NCBI GenBank assembly: GCA_964547295.1
Contig: CAZJMH010000008.1
Coordinates: forward strand, 1-20,836
DNA: 20,836 nt
Direction of reading: 5' to 3'
From: CAYSLZ01 sp964547295
GTDB taxonomy: Bacteria > Patescibacteriota > Microgenomatia > UBA12405 > JAHJSD01
The translations under genes were made by a program, and so were the position numbers. Each line of letters opens with the position of its first letter. Position 1 is the first letter of the stretch. The notes beneath the pieces are model-generated. The model ran no database searches. It saw only the letters and a program-made list of their open reading frames with translations, and had not been told where the DNA came from. This document shows positions 1-8,756 of this stretch, one piece after another.

Positions 1-1924
1 TCTCTCCTCCGGCCTGGGTCCAAGCCAAACCAGTAGAAACTCCTTTTTCATCTTCTTTACCTTTTATTTGATGACTAAATTTAGGCGGACCAAGAAACCG
101 ATGAGCAGTTTGGATATTCATTTTCGGCTTGATTTCCTTACCCTCCGCAATTCGTAAAGCAACTTTTCTGCATAATTTGGCAATCGCCCTCTCCAGTTCA
201 CGAACCCCTGCTTCCTGGGTATATTTTCTTATTAAATCTTTAATTAGTTTGTCGCCTAAAACCAAATCATCTTCAGATAAACCATGATTGACTAACTGGC
301 GGGGAAAAAGATATTTTTTAGCAATATTCAATTTTTCTTCTTCTGTATAGCCTGGAAATCTGATAATCTCCAGCCTGTCTTGTAATGGTGCTGGAATTGT
401 ATCAGTTATATTTCCGGTAAGAATAAAGAAAACCTTTGATAAGTCATAAGGAACATCTAAATAGTGATCTGAAAATCGTTTATTTTGCTCCGGGTCTAAG
501 GCTTCTAATAAAGCTGAACTTGGATCACCTCGAAAATCAGTTCCAACTTTATCAATTTCATCTAGCATAAAAACCGGGTCTTTTGCTTCGGCATCTTTGA
601 TCCCCTGAATTATCCGTCCCGGCAAGGCGCCAACATAAGTTCGGCGGTGGCCTCTAATTTCAGCTTCATCGCGAATTCCACCCAAAGACACTCTGACAAA
701 TTTTCTTTCCAACGCTCTGGCAATTGACTTACCTAAAGAAGTTTTACCAACACCTGGCGGACCAATAAAGCAAATAATGTTCGGAGTTGAATCAGTTATT
801 AATTTTTTTTCTGATTTTCTATTGGCTTTAATTTTTCCGTTTCTAAGTTTCATTACTGCTAAATGCTCGATTATTCGCTCTTTAACTTTTTCCAAACCAT
901 AATGGTCTTGATCAAGAATTTTCCTGGCTTTTTTAATCTTTACACTTCTATCATCCTTTACTTGCCAGGGCATTCCAATAAGAGTATCTAAATAAGTCCG
1001 AATATAACTTGCTCCAGGAGCAAAAGAAGACATTTTCGATAAGCTATCAAGTTCTTTAAAAGCTTTTTTTTCAACTTCCCCAGGCATATTAGATGCCTTA
1101 ATTTTCTTTTTTAATTCCGCAATTTCACTCCTTTGTCCAGTCCCAACACCCATTTTCTTTAATTCCCTATCGATTGCTTTTTTTCTCTCTTCTAAAACAG
1201 ATTGCTTCATTTTCTTTTCAAATTTATCTTTAGTCTTTTTTTCAATTGATTGATCAAGTTTTAGAACTTTTATTTCATGGGCAAGGGCTTCACTGACCTT
1301 TTTGATTCTCGTTTCTAAATTCTGGTCTTTTAAAATTAATTGTTTTTCATCTACAGGGGAATTAAGGGCGAACGAAATTTGGTCGGTTAACTCAACCAAA
1401 TTAACCTTTTCTCCAATACTTAATTTTTTCAATACCTCCGGGTCAAAACCCTTGCCAAGATTAAATGCTTTACGAACTAAGTTAAGCATTTGATCAACTG
1501 CTACTCTAACTTTTACTTTTTCTTTAATATTAGTTTGCCAATCACTAACTCTAACCTTAATAAACTCTTTTTCATCTAAATATTCTTCAATTTTTACCCG
1601 GCGCAAACCAACAAAGGCGGCATGAACTGTGCCGTCAACTTGAACAACATGTTCAACCTGACATAAAACACCAATTGAATATATATCTTCTGGTTTTGGA
1701 TTATCAATTTCCGGTTCTTTTTGCGCCGCAACAACAATCCAATTCTCTTCTTGGTCAGGATTATAAACTTCCCTTAAAGCAGTAATAGATTTATTTCTCC
1801 CAAAAATTACTGGAAATTCAACATTTGGGAAAGGAACTAAATTCCTGACTGGAATCAAGGGAAGTATTTCTTCATCGATTTTATTTATATTTTTATCTGA
1901 TCTGCTTGGTAATAGAACTGTCAT
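1..1924 (-). CDS. lon: ATP-dependent protease Lon, 3' end cut by window edge
   Basis: Lon is a cytoplasmic AAA+ serine protease that degrades damaged and regulatory proteins. About 641 codons are visible from an ATG at 1924; the frame stays open to base 1, where it reads GLAWTQAGGE, the start of the Lon protease domain. The N-terminal substrate-binding domain begins LPLIPVRNLVPFPNVEFPV (roughly residues 22-40). The Walker A motif GPPGVGKT starts at residue 388, followed by SLGGIRDEAEIRGHRRTYVGA, FMLDEIDK and the sensor stretch FILTGN, all typical of Lon. The catalytic Ser/Lys dyad lies beyond the edge, so its integrity cannot be judged. The gene diverges from era across a 69-bp gap. No Shine-Dalgarno sequence precedes the ATG; an extended -10 box lies just upstream, so the mRNA is probably near-leaderless. 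Family assignment is very secure. Confidence 0.97.
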   Translation of the reverse strand, partial: MTVLLPSRSDKNINKIDEEILPLIPVRNLVPFPNVEFPVIFGRNKSITALREVYNPDQEENWIVVAAQKEPEIDNPKPEDIYSIGVLCQVEHVVQVDGTVHAAFVGLRRVKIEEYLDEKEFIKVRVSDWQTNIKEKVKVRVAVDQMLNLVRKAFNLGKGFDPEVLKKLSIGEKVNLVELTDQISFALNSPVDEKQLILKDQNLETRIKKVSEALAHEIKVLKLDQSIEKKTKDKFEKKMKQSVLEERKKAIDRELKKMGVGTGQRSEIAELKKKIKASNMPGEVEKKAFKELDSLSKMSSFAPGASYIRTYLDTLIGMPWQVKDDRSVKIKKARKILDQDHYGLEKVKERIIEHLAVMKLRNGKIKANRKSEKKLITDSTPNIICFIGPPGVGKTSLGKSIARALERKFVRVSLGGIRDEAEIRGHRRTYVGALPGRIIQGIKDAEAKDPVFMLDEIDKVGTDFRGDPSSALLEALDPEQNKRFSDHYLDVPYDLSKVFFILTGNITDTIPAPLQDRLEIIRFPGYTEEEKLNIAKKYLFPRQLVNHGLSEDDLVLGDKLIKDLIRKYTQEAGVRELERAIAKLCRKVALRIAEGKEIKPKMNIQTAHRFLGPPKFSHQIKGKEDEKGVSTGLAWTQAGGE

Positions 1925-1934
1925 TTCAATTAGC

Positions 1935-1963
1935 AGTCTAGCAAATAATTTGCTAATTGTAAA
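1935..1963 (-). promoter_or_regulatory. Promoter of lon
   Basis: On the minus strand a -35 box TTTACA (1958-1963) is followed after 17 bp by TAGACT (1935-1940), preceded by TGC to make an extended -10 TGCTAGACT. The predicted start of transcription near 1928 leaves only about 4 bases before the lon ATG. Seen by eye and not tested. Confidence 0.6.
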
Positions 1964-1987
1964 GTAGTAACAGATATAATATATAAT
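1950..1987 (+). promoter_or_regulatory. Promoter region of era (two overlapping TATAAT boxes)
   Basis: Two perfect TATAAT boxes occur at 1975-1980 and 1982-1987. A partial -35 TTGCTA at 1950-1955 lies 19 bp before the first. The second box would place the transcript start at about 1994, the first base of the era ATG, giving a leaderless mRNA. The region also holds the divergent lon promoter. Confidence 0.55.
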
Positions 1988-1993
1988 AAGAAT

Positions 1994-2851
1994 ATGAAAT
2001 CAGGAAGAGTAGCTGTAGTTGGACGGCCAAATGCCGGCAAATCAACTTTAATCAATAATTTAGTCGGCCAAAAAATATCAATTGTAACTGACCGACCGCA
2101 AACAACAAGAAAAGTTGTCCAAGCTATTTACTGGGATGAACGCGGTCAAATAATCTTCTCAGACACCCCAGGAATTTTTGCCAAAATCAAAGGGCCGGTT
2201 AGTAAAAAAATTAATCCTCAGGCCGGAAAACAAATGCAAATAGCTGATCTTATCCTCTACTTGGTTGACCATACGCGCCACCGGGGAGATGAAGAAAACC
2301 GAGTCCTTGGATTAGTCCGACAAGCTGATATACCAAAGATTCTGGCAATCAATAAAATAGACATTAAAAAACCCGACTACACTTATCAATATAAATTTTT
2401 GGAAGATGAATTTGACCAGTGGCTGGAAATATCAGCTTTAAAAAAACTAAACCTTAACATTCTAATGGACAAAGTTTTTGAATATTTACCAGAAGGCAAG
2501 CCTTTATTCAATCCAGAAAATTATCAGGCTTTCCCAGCAATTAATATAACCCCCGAAGACTTTGTTAGTGAAATAATTCGAGAAAAAGCGTTTATGGTTC
2601 TTTATCATGAAGTTCCCTACCGTCTAGGAGTTAATGTCAACCAAATAGAAGAAAGAGATAATATCTATTACATCAAAGCGGAGATAGTCACCACCAATGA
2701 AGACCACAAGCCGATTATCATAGGAAAAAAGGGAAAAACAATTAAAGAAATCGGCACTTTAGCAAGAAAAGAATTTGAATTGATTACTAATAAAAAAGTC
2801 TATCTTGATTTAAATGTAACTGTTAATCCACACTGGGTAAAAAATCTTTAG
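1994..2851 (+). CDS. era: GTPase Era (30S ribosome assembly)
   Basis: Era is a GTPase that binds the 3' end of 16S rRNA during small-subunit maturation. All landmarks are present: G1 GRPNAGKS at residues 10-17, the switch-I stretch DRPQTTRK, G3 DTPG at 57-60, G4 NKID at 120-123, G5 SALK at 147-150, and a C-terminal KH domain with the GKKG loop at 244-247 followed by the usual ending VNPHWVKNL. The 285-residue length is normal for the family. The ATG at 1994 starts directly on the G domain and is preceded by TATAAT boxes rather than a Shine-Dalgarno sequence. It ends in TAG, 20 bp from the convergent PEBP-like gene. Confidence 0.97.
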   Translation: MKSGRVAVVGRPNAGKSTLINNLVGQKISIVTDRPQTTRKVVQAIYWDERGQIIFSDTPGIFAKIKGPVSKKINPQAGKQMQIADLILYLVDHTRHRGDEENRVLGLVRQADIPKILAINKIDIKKPDYTYQYKFLEDEFDQWLEISALKKLNLNILMDKVFEYLPEGKPLFNPENYQAFPAINITPEDFVSEIIREKAFMVLYHEVPYRLGVNVNQIEERDNIYYIKAEIVTTNEDHKPIIIGKKGKTIKEIGTLARKEFELITNKKVYLDLNVTVNPHWVKNL

Positions 2852-2871
2852 TATATGGCTGGAATACCGGT

Positions 2872-3471
2872 TTAATCTTCCCTGTAGTATCTGCCCATTA
2901 AACCTGTTTTTGCGATAACATGATTTTCCATTTCTGCTTCCAGTTGGCCCCGACTGGCACTCGATTGAAGACTAACATCTTTATCTAAAGCATAAATTTG
3001 AAACATATATCGGTGCTCTCCAGAAGGCGGACACGGACCACTATAACCAAACTCACCAAAATCATTCATACCCACCCTTGCCCCTTTTGGAATTGACCGA
3101 AACCCAATAGTTTCTGTATCCGGGGAAATATTCCATACTAACCAATGATTCCACGGGCCTCCAACTGCATCAATATCATCAAAAATTAAAACTAAGCTTT
3201 TGGTTTTTTCTGGAACATTAGATATTTCCAGCCTCGGGTTTATATCTGCACCATCACATGTATACTCCTGAGGAATAAAATCACCGTTCAAGAAAGCAGT
3301 GCTTTCTAGAATAAGTGATTCTTCTTTACCAGCAAGAATTAACTCTTGTTTGCTGAAATCTGCCTGTCTTACTTGACTTAGATATTCTATTTGTGAAAAA
3401 AAGGATTTTATCCCTAAAAAAACAACTACGCCTAACGCAGCTATTAAAAAAAGACTTATTTTATTGGACAT
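2872..3471 (-). CDS. Membrane-anchored YbhB/YbcL-type PEBP family protein
   Basis: This 199-residue protein has one N-terminal hydrophobic segment (about residues 6-25, LFLIAALGVVVFLGIKSFF) and then a phosphatidylethanolamine-binding-protein fold. Family signatures are YTCDGADINPRLEI, a DDIDAVGGPWNHWLVWNI stretch (equivalent to the DPDAP/HWL region) and GYSGPCPPSGEHRYMFQIYALD with the conserved GPCPPSG-H-Y ligand-pocket pattern. Prokaryotic members are often called Raf kinase inhibitor-like, but their true role is mostly unknown. The anchor suggests a place on the outer face of the membrane. The gene stands alone, divergent from polX and convergent with era. Its promoter is the best in the window and puts the transcript start at the ATG. 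The family call is secure; the function is not. Confidence 0.92.
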   Translation of the reverse strand: MSNKISLFLIAALGVVVFLGIKSFFSQIEYLSQVRQADFSKQELILAGKEESLILESTAFLNGDFIPQEYTCDGADINPRLEISNVPEKTKSLVLIFDDIDAVGGPWNHWLVWNISPDTETIGFRSIPKGARVGMNDFGEFGYSGPCPPSGEHRYMFQIYALDKDVSLQSSASRGQLEAEMENHVIAKTGLMGRYYRED

Positions 3472-3478
3472 TAAAATC

Positions 3479-3508
3479 AGTATATCAGACTATATTTTAT
3501 AGTGTCAA
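3479..3508 (-). promoter_or_regulatory. Promoter of the PEBP-like gene
   Basis: On the minus strand a perfect TTGACA (3503-3508) is followed after 18 bp by TATACT (3479-3484), which is preceded by TGA to make TGATATACT, an extended -10. Transcription should begin near 3472, next to the ATG at 3471, so the transcript is effectively leaderless. Confidence 0.75.
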
Positions 3509-3517
3509 AAAATAATC

Positions 3518-3523
3518 TATAAT
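3518..3523 (+). promoter_or_regulatory. -10 box of polX-ligA
   Basis: A perfect TATAAT ends 6 bases before the polX ATG at 3530, so the predicted start of transcription coincides with the start codon. No clear -35 box is seen. The site shares the 58-bp divergent gap with the PEBP-like gene promoter. Confidence 0.5.
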
Positions 3524-3529
3524 AGGTAA

Positions 3530-5251
3530 ATGGTAGTTTATAATTCCCAAATAGCTAAAATTTTTGAAAAAAAAGCTGACCTGCTTGACATTAAAGGCGA
3601 AAATCAATTCCGAATCCGTGCTTACCGCAACGCAGCTCAAACTATCAACCGTTTGTCTACCCGGCTGGAAGAAATGGTTGAAAACGATGAAGATTTAACT
3701 CAACTGACAGGTATTGGAAAAGATTTAAGTGATAAAATTAAAGAGATTGTTTCTACCGGAAAACTCCAGCAGTTGGAGGAACTCAAAAAAGAGTTTCCTT
3801 CTGGTCTGCTTGAGATGCTTGAAATAGAAGGCTTGGGGCCAAAAAGGGTCAAAAAATTATATCAGCGCTTAAATATAAAATCGATTGCCGACTTGAAAAA
3901 AGCAATAAATAATAAACAAGTCCAAAATTTAGAAGGATTTGGAGAAAAAACTGCCTTAAACATCATTGAGGGAATTAAAAAGCTAGAAAACCGCAGTCAA
4001 AGAACATTGTTAATCACTGCCCAAAGAATAATTGAGCCCTTAATAGAATTTTTAAATCAAGATGAAAACATTAACCGACTAGAAATCGCCGGCAGTTATC
4101 GGCGGCGCCAGGAAACCATCGGTGATTTTGATATTTTAGCCTCTTCATCAAAAGGGAGAAAGGTCATTAAACGTTTTGTTAATTATTCCGGAGTTAAGGA
4201 GGTTATTTCCCAAGGAGAAACAAAGTCGTCAATTAACTTGGAAACTGATACACAAGTCGATTTAAGGGTAGTTAAGAACGAAAGTTATGGCGCCGCGTTA
4301 ATTTATTTTACTGGGTCTAAAAATCACAATATTAAATTAAGAAGTCTGGCAATAAACCAAGGATATAAGCTGAGTGAATACGGTGTTTTTAAAAACGAAA
4401 AAAAAGCGGCCGGGAAAACGGAAAACGCAGTTTATCAAATATTAGGTCTTGATTTTATCCCTCCTGAATTACGTGAAAACCGGGGAGAAATTGAGGCTGC
4501 TAAAAACAAAAATCTGCCCAATTTAGTCAAAGAAAAAGATATCCAAGGCGATTTACAAATGCACACTACTTATTCCGACGGTAAAGCAACTATTGAGGAA
4601 ATGGCAGAAACAGCCAGAAGTTTAGGTCGAAAGTATATTGCAATAACCGATCATTCGGCCCACTTGGGAATAACCCACGGACTAAATAATAAAGAACTTA
4701 AAAGCCAAATTGGAAAAATTGAGAAAATTAATAAGAAAATAAAAAAGATAAAGATTTTAAAAAGTATTGAAGTTGATATTTTAGAAAATGGAAATCTAGA
4801 CATGAAAGACGAAGTTTTAAGCCAGCTGGATATTGTTACTGCTTCTGTTCATACAAAATTTAATTTAACAGCCAAAAAACAAACTGATCGAATTATTAAA
4901 GCAATGGATAATCCTTACGTTAATATTATCGGGCATCCTACCGGCAGAATAATTGGCAAACGTGAACCATACAAACTAGAAATGGAGAGATTATTGCAAG
5001 CTGCCAAAGAAAGAAACTGCATCCTGGAAATCAACGCCCACCCCAGTCGGCTTGACCTCAACGATGTTTATGCAAAAAGAGCAAAAGAGATAGGTGTTAA
5101 AATTGCTATTAATACTGACGCCCACAGCCCGGAGGAACTTGATTATATCCGTTTTGGCGTTTACCAGGCTCGGCGCGGCTGGCTGGAACCAAATAATATT
5201 ATAAATTGTCTGCCAATTGATGAACTATTTAAAACAATTAAACGAAAATAA
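3530..5251 (+). CDS. polX: Family X DNA polymerase with PHP domain (PolX)
   Basis: Bacterial PolX is a gap-filling repair polymerase fused to a PHP exonuclease. The 573-residue length is standard. An N-terminal helix-hairpin-helix region (residues 1-150, with TGIGKDLSDKI and IEGLGPKRVKKLY) precedes the nucleotidyltransferase palm: GSYRR at 188-192, the GDFDIL pair D199/D201, and the third carboxylate D244 in VDLRVV, followed by YFTGSKNHNIKLR. The PHP domain starts near residue 338 with DLQMHTTYSDG (H345), then ITDHS (D374/H375), EVDIL, ASVHTKF, IGHPTGR, EINAHPSRLDL and NTDAHS, so the metal ligands appear intact. LigA begins inside its 3' end, suggesting co-transcription of a short-gap repair pair (polymerase plus ligase). 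Confidence 0.96.
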   Translation: MVVYNSQIAKIFEKKADLLDIKGENQFRIRAYRNAAQTINRLSTRLEEMVENDEDLTQLTGIGKDLSDKIKEIVSTGKLQQLEELKKEFPSGLLEMLEIEGLGPKRVKKLYQRLNIKSIADLKKAINNKQVQNLEGFGEKTALNIIEGIKKLENRSQRTLLITAQRIIEPLIEFLNQDENINRLEIAGSYRRRQETIGDFDILASSSKGRKVIKRFVNYSGVKEVISQGETKSSINLETDTQVDLRVVKNESYGAALIYFTGSKNHNIKLRSLAINQGYKLSEYGVFKNEKKAAGKTENAVYQILGLDFIPPELRENRGEIEAAKNKNLPNLVKEKDIQGDLQMHTTYSDGKATIEEMAETARSLGRKYIAITDHSAHLGITHGLNNKELKSQIGKIEKINKKIKKIKILKSIEVDILENGNLDMKDEVLSQLDIVTASVHTKFNLTAKKQTDRIIKAMDNPYVNIIGHPTGRIIGKREPYKLEMERLLQAAKERNCILEINAHPSRLDLNDVYAKRAKEIGVKIAINTDAHSPEELDYIRFGVYQARRGWLEPNNIINCLPIDELFKTIKRK

Positions 5252-7307
5252 AATAAATAAACCTGAAATTAATTTAAAAACCATTAACAATAAAGATGAG
5301 GCCGAAATGGCAATAAAAACTCTTCGGCAGGCAATTAATTATCATGATTATCAATACTACATCCTTAATGACCCAGTAATCACTGACTCAGAATATGACC
5401 ATTTGTTTGAACAGCTAAGGAAATTAGAAAATAGATTTCCCAGCTTAATTACTACTACTTCTCCTACTCAACGTGTTGGCGGTGAACCATCAGATGGTTT
5501 AGAGAAAGTTAAACATCCAAAGCCAATGCTTTCTCTTCAAAGCGTAAGAGAGAAAAGTGAAGTAAATAGTTTTTATAACAATGTTCTTGATAATTTGGAT
5601 AAAAATAAGGTTGAATTTGCTGCCGAGCCAAAATACGACGGATTGGCCGTAGAATTAATTTATGAAAATGGAAAGCTGGTTCAAGCATCAACCCGGGGCG
5701 ACGGACAAACCGGCGAGGAAATAACGGAAAATATTAAAACTATTAATGAGGTGCCTCTAAACTTAATTTCCGCGTCCGAAAAAGAATATCCCAAAAAACT
5801 AATAGTCAGGGGTGAGGTTTATATGGAAAAGGATGAATTTAAAGAATTCAACCAGCAACGACTAGAAAAGGGAGAAGATGCTTTTGCCAACCCAAGAAAT
5901 GCCGCTGCTGGATCACTTCGTCAACTTGATCCTAAAATCACCTATAGCCGTCCGCTTCATATTTTTATTTATGAAATTGCCAGACCAGAAAAACACGGCT
6001 TTAAAACCCACTTTGAGGCAATAAAATCTCTCCCTGCCTGGGGATTCAGGGCTAACCTCGATCAAACCAAGTTGTGTCATCAGCTTAAAGAAATGTTTGA
6101 ATTCCACTATAATTTAGAGAGAAATAGAGACGAGCTGGCTTATGAAATAGACGGTGTTGTTTATAAAGTAAATGATTTGTCTTTCCAAAGGAAACTGGGA
6201 ACAAGAACACGAAATCCCAAATGGGCGCTGGCCTACAAATTTGAACCTCGAAGCGGCACAACAACTATCAAAAATGTTGTTTGGCAGGTGGGCCGAACCG
6301 GCAAATTAACTCCGGTTGCTAAATTAAAACCAGTTAAAATCGGCGGAGTAACTATTAAAAATGCCTCTTTACACAACCCGAATGAAATTGATCGAAAAGA
6401 TATACGCATCGGTGACACAGTGATAGTGGAAAGAGCTGGTGATGTTATTCCTTATGTTGTTAAACCAATTAAAGACAACCGGGATGGTTCTGAAAAAGAT
6501 ATTCAACCGCCGGAAAAATGTCCTGTTTGTAATTCAAGGGTAATTATTAGTGATGACAAAAAAACAATTCAATGTCCGGATACTAATTGTCAAGCTAAAT
6601 TAAAACAAAGTTTAACCCATTTTTGCTCCCGCCAGGCAATGAATATTCAAGGTTTAGGAGATAAAATTGCTAAACAACTGGTTGATCAGGGTTTGGTTAA
6701 AAACCTGGCTGATATTTACCAATTAACCAAAGAAAACCTTCTTAATTTAGAAAGATTGGCTGAAAAATCAGCTCAAAATTTAATTAATGAGATAGAAGAA
6801 AGTAAAAAACAAGCTTTTGATAGATTTATTTTCGGGCTTGGTATTCCGCAGGTAGGTGAACACATTGCTAAAGTTTTGGCTGAAAACTTCAAAAAAATAA
6901 AGGATTTGTCAAAAGCTGACCGTGAAAATTTAGAAGCAATTCATGAAATCGGCCCGCAAATTGCCAAGAACATTGTTTATTATTTTAATGACCCTGATAA
7001 TCTTGAAATGATAGAGTCGATGTTTAATCAGGGATTAAAATTGTCTAATCCTTTCTTTGAAAATAAGAACAACCATTTATCAGAAACAAAATTTGTTTTT
7101 ACTGGTAACTTAAATAATTGGACAAGGCTAGAAGCTGAAAGTGCAGTTGAAAAATTGGGCGGACGCGGGACAACCTCGGTCAGTTCTCAGACAGACTACC
7201 TTGTTGTCGGCAGAAATCCGGGCTCCAAATTAAACAAAGCTGAAAATTTAGGTATCAAAATAATTAATGAGAAAGAATTTGAAAATTTAATTAATAAAAA
7301 AACCTAG
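5220..7307 (+). CDS. ligA: NAD-dependent DNA ligase LigA
   Basis: LigA seals nicks in replication and repair using NAD+. The protein is 695 residues from the ATG at 5220. Domain Ia carries INYHDYQYYILNDPVITDSEYD. The adenylated lysine is in KYDG (about K138), followed by STRGDGQTGEE, NPRNAAAGSLRQLDP, YEIDGVVYKVN and WALAYKFEP. The OB fold has VWQVGRTGKLTPVAKL. The zinc finger is C434-x2-C437...C452-x4-C457, then come helix-hairpin-helix repeats and a C-terminal BRCT domain (about 618-692). It is complete and of normal length. The chosen start overlaps the polX 3' end by 32 bp; the only other in-frame ATG, at 5307, would leave a very short N-terminus but cannot be excluded. No Shine-Dalgarno sequence is visible, so coupled translation from polX is likely. 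Confidence 0.96.
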   Translation: MNYLKQLNENKINKPEINLKTINNKDEAEMAIKTLRQAINYHDYQYYILNDPVITDSEYDHLFEQLRKLENRFPSLITTTSPTQRVGGEPSDGLEKVKHPKPMLSLQSVREKSEVNSFYNNVLDNLDKNKVEFAAEPKYDGLAVELIYENGKLVQASTRGDGQTGEEITENIKTINEVPLNLISASEKEYPKKLIVRGEVYMEKDEFKEFNQQRLEKGEDAFANPRNAAAGSLRQLDPKITYSRPLHIFIYEIARPEKHGFKTHFEAIKSLPAWGFRANLDQTKLCHQLKEMFEFHYNLERNRDELAYEIDGVVYKVNDLSFQRKLGTRTRNPKWALAYKFEPRSGTTTIKNVVWQVGRTGKLTPVAKLKPVKIGGVTIKNASLHNPNEIDRKDIRIGDTVIVERAGDVIPYVVKPIKDNRDGSEKDIQPPEKCPVCNSRVIISDDKKTIQCPDTNCQAKLKQSLTHFCSRQAMNIQGLGDKIAKQLVDQGLVKNLADIYQLTKENLLNLERLAEKSAQNLINEIEESKKQAFDRFIFGLGIPQVGEHIAKVLAENFKKIKDLSKADRENLEAIHEIGPQIAKNIVYYFNDPDNLEMIESMFNQGLKLSNPFFENKNNHLSETKFVFTGNLNNWTRLEAESAVEKLGGRGTTSVSSQTDYLVVGRNPGSKLNKAENLGIKIINEKEFENLINKKT

Positions 7308-7327
7308 ATTAATTAGTTAAAGTTTAC

Positions 7328-7333
7328 TAAAAT
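7328..7333 (+). promoter_or_regulatory. Possible -10 box before the CAP-like membrane protein gene
   Basis: TAAAAT ends 7 bases before the ATG at 7341, the same spacing as other leaderless-type starts in the window. There is no good -35 box, and readthrough from ligA (34 bp upstream) is equally possible. Confidence 0.35.
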
Positions 7334-7340
7334 TTAAATT

Positions 7341-8123
7341 ATGAAGAAGTTAACTTTCAAAAAATTACTTTTAAGGCTTTTTTTTTCATCAATTTTGGTT
7401 TTTATTTCTTTTATTATTTTTTATTATTTTATAGGCCGGCTTTATATTCTTAGACTGGGAATTGAAATCAGCCAAACCGGTAAAATCCTTTTTTCTCCGC
7501 CCCAATTATTTAATTTTTTTGTCTTCAACTTGTCTGTTTTTACTCTTTCTATTTTTTTCTTAATTGCAATTAAATTAGCTGAATTAGGAGAAAAAAAATT
7601 CAGTGGTAAAAAATTTAATTTTAAAATTAATTCTAATAAATTACGTTTTATTGCCCATTTTTATTTTATATTTTTTGTCGGCGGTTTATTTTTTTCTTAT
7701 CTTATCTGGAAAAATCCTCAAAAACTTTTTCCGGTTTTGAATGAAGATAAAATTTTTAATCTTGTCAATGAATACAGATTCAGCCAGCAGGAAAAACAAC
7801 CTTTAACAAAATCAGAATTCAGCTGTCAGATTGCTAAAGAAAAACTTTATCAATTGTCAGAAACTAAAACCCCTGGAGTTGAAATCGGCGGCAGTGGTCA
7901 ATTCTTAGAAGCCGAAAATGAACAAAGAGGCTTTTACGCTTTTAATTATATTAAAAACGTTGCTAATGAAAACCAAGTCCTTTTTTGGTGGCAGCAGTCA
8001 CTTGACCAAAATGACATTCTTGTAACTACAAACCATCAAGGAGAAGAGATAACTAAAGGGTGTGTTGAAACTATTTATCATCCTGACTATTCTTTGACAG
8101 TAATAGTGGTTTCTTCCATATAA
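7341..8123 (+). CDS. Membrane protein with a CAP/SCP-like extracytoplasmic tail
   Basis: The 260-residue protein has three strongly hydrophobic segments (about residues 8-32, 55-77 and 103-122), followed by a soluble tail from about 130. The tail begins FNLVNEYRFSQQEKQPLTKS and continues with SCQIAKEKLYQL, NVANENQVLFWWQQSL and GCVETIYHPDYSLTVIVVS. This order (LVNEYR, a packed helix with A-x-x-K, a W-x-x-S helix, and a final beta strand) resembles the CAP/SCP (PR-1, SpoIID-neighbour YkwD) fold, but the usual catalytic-type His residues are not clearly placed. The fold is an inference from pattern; the function is unknown. Two tail cysteines could form a disulfide. The last 53 bp overlap the 3' end of the opposite-strand gene. 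Confidence 0.75.
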   Translation: MKKLTFKKLLLRLFFSSILVFISFIIFYYFIGRLYILRLGIEISQTGKILFSPPQLFNFFVFNLSVFTLSIFFLIAIKLAELGEKKFSGKKFNFKINSNKLRFIAHFYFIFFVGGLFFSYLIWKNPQKLFPVLNEDKIFNLVNEYRFSQQEKQPLTKSEFSCQIAKEKLYQLSETKTPGVEIGGSGQFLEAENEQRGFYAFNYIKNVANENQVLFWWQQSLDQNDILVTTNHQGEEITKGCVETIYHPDYSLTVIVVSSI

Positions 8124-8745
8124 ATAAACCATAGAATAAAAAGCCAAAGCTCAAAAGCAATTCAGCCGGTTCTTGATCTTTCCAGTAAATAAACCTAAAA
8201 TCACGTCTAATATCAACAACCCAGACCAAAAAATAAACAAAAGCGGTTAAAAGAAAATAAAAAGTCAACGGCCAAGGTGGTATAAACCGTTTTAAAATTC
8301 TATTTTTTTTAATAATTTTTTTGGGGATTAAAATCCAGGCTCCGCCGCCAATTAGACCAATTAAAATATAAATATAATGCAACAGTTTATGAATAAAATC
8401 AACATTATGAAAAGTAAATTCCTTCTGGTAGTTGCGTTCTGCTAACTGTTCTGGTGTTTCAAATCCAAGTATTCTCTGCCCCCAGCTAATCTCTTCTCCG
8501 GCAACAAAAAAAAGACTTAAAAAACCAATAAAATAAAATAAACCAAACAACTTATCTTTTTTGACATTCTCAACCGCTAATTTAAAAAATATTAAAGAGG
8601 ACAAGAAAAATGCGACAAACTGCAAATTCTCAACAACTCTATCCTCTTGAATGTGATAATCATAAGTAGTTGGATAAAAAACTTTCAGAAATAAAAAAAA
8701 TAAAATTAAAAATATTGGTAAAAAATAAATTATTCTTTTTTTCAT
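8071..8745 (-). CDS. Polytopic membrane protein of unknown function (GEEISWGQR family)
   Basis: The 224-residue protein has about six membrane segments: an N-terminal one (residues 5-22), then about 41-60, 69-83, 118-137, 153-174 and 195-211. The loop after the third carries GEEISWGQRILGFETPEQL and NYQKEFTFHNVDFIHK. I recall that GEEISWGQR-type motif from uncharacterised membrane proteins, but I know no function. The charged, conserved-looking loop could hold a catalytic or ligand site. The gene starts 11 bp after the DUF389 stop with no Shine-Dalgarno sequence, so the two are probably one transcript. Its 3' end overlaps the convergent CAP-like gene by 53 bp, both frames appearing to code. 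Confidence 0.8.
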   Translation of the reverse strand: MKKRIIYFLPIFLILFFLFLKVFYPTTYDYHIQEDRVVENLQFVAFFLSSLIFFKLAVENVKKDKLFGLFYFIGFLSLFFVAGEEISWGQRILGFETPEQLAERNYQKEFTFHNVDFIHKLLHYIYILIGLIGGGAWILIPKKIIKKNRILKRFIPPWPLTFYFLLTAFVYFLVWVVDIRRDFRFIYWKDQEPAELLLSFGFLFYGLFIWKKPLLLSKNSQDDK

Positions 8746-8756
8746 TTTGATTTTTA

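Noticed and set aside
1302..1493. Plus-strand 63-residue ORF
   Set aside because: It lies wholly inside lon on the opposite strand and has no protein-like features or promoter.
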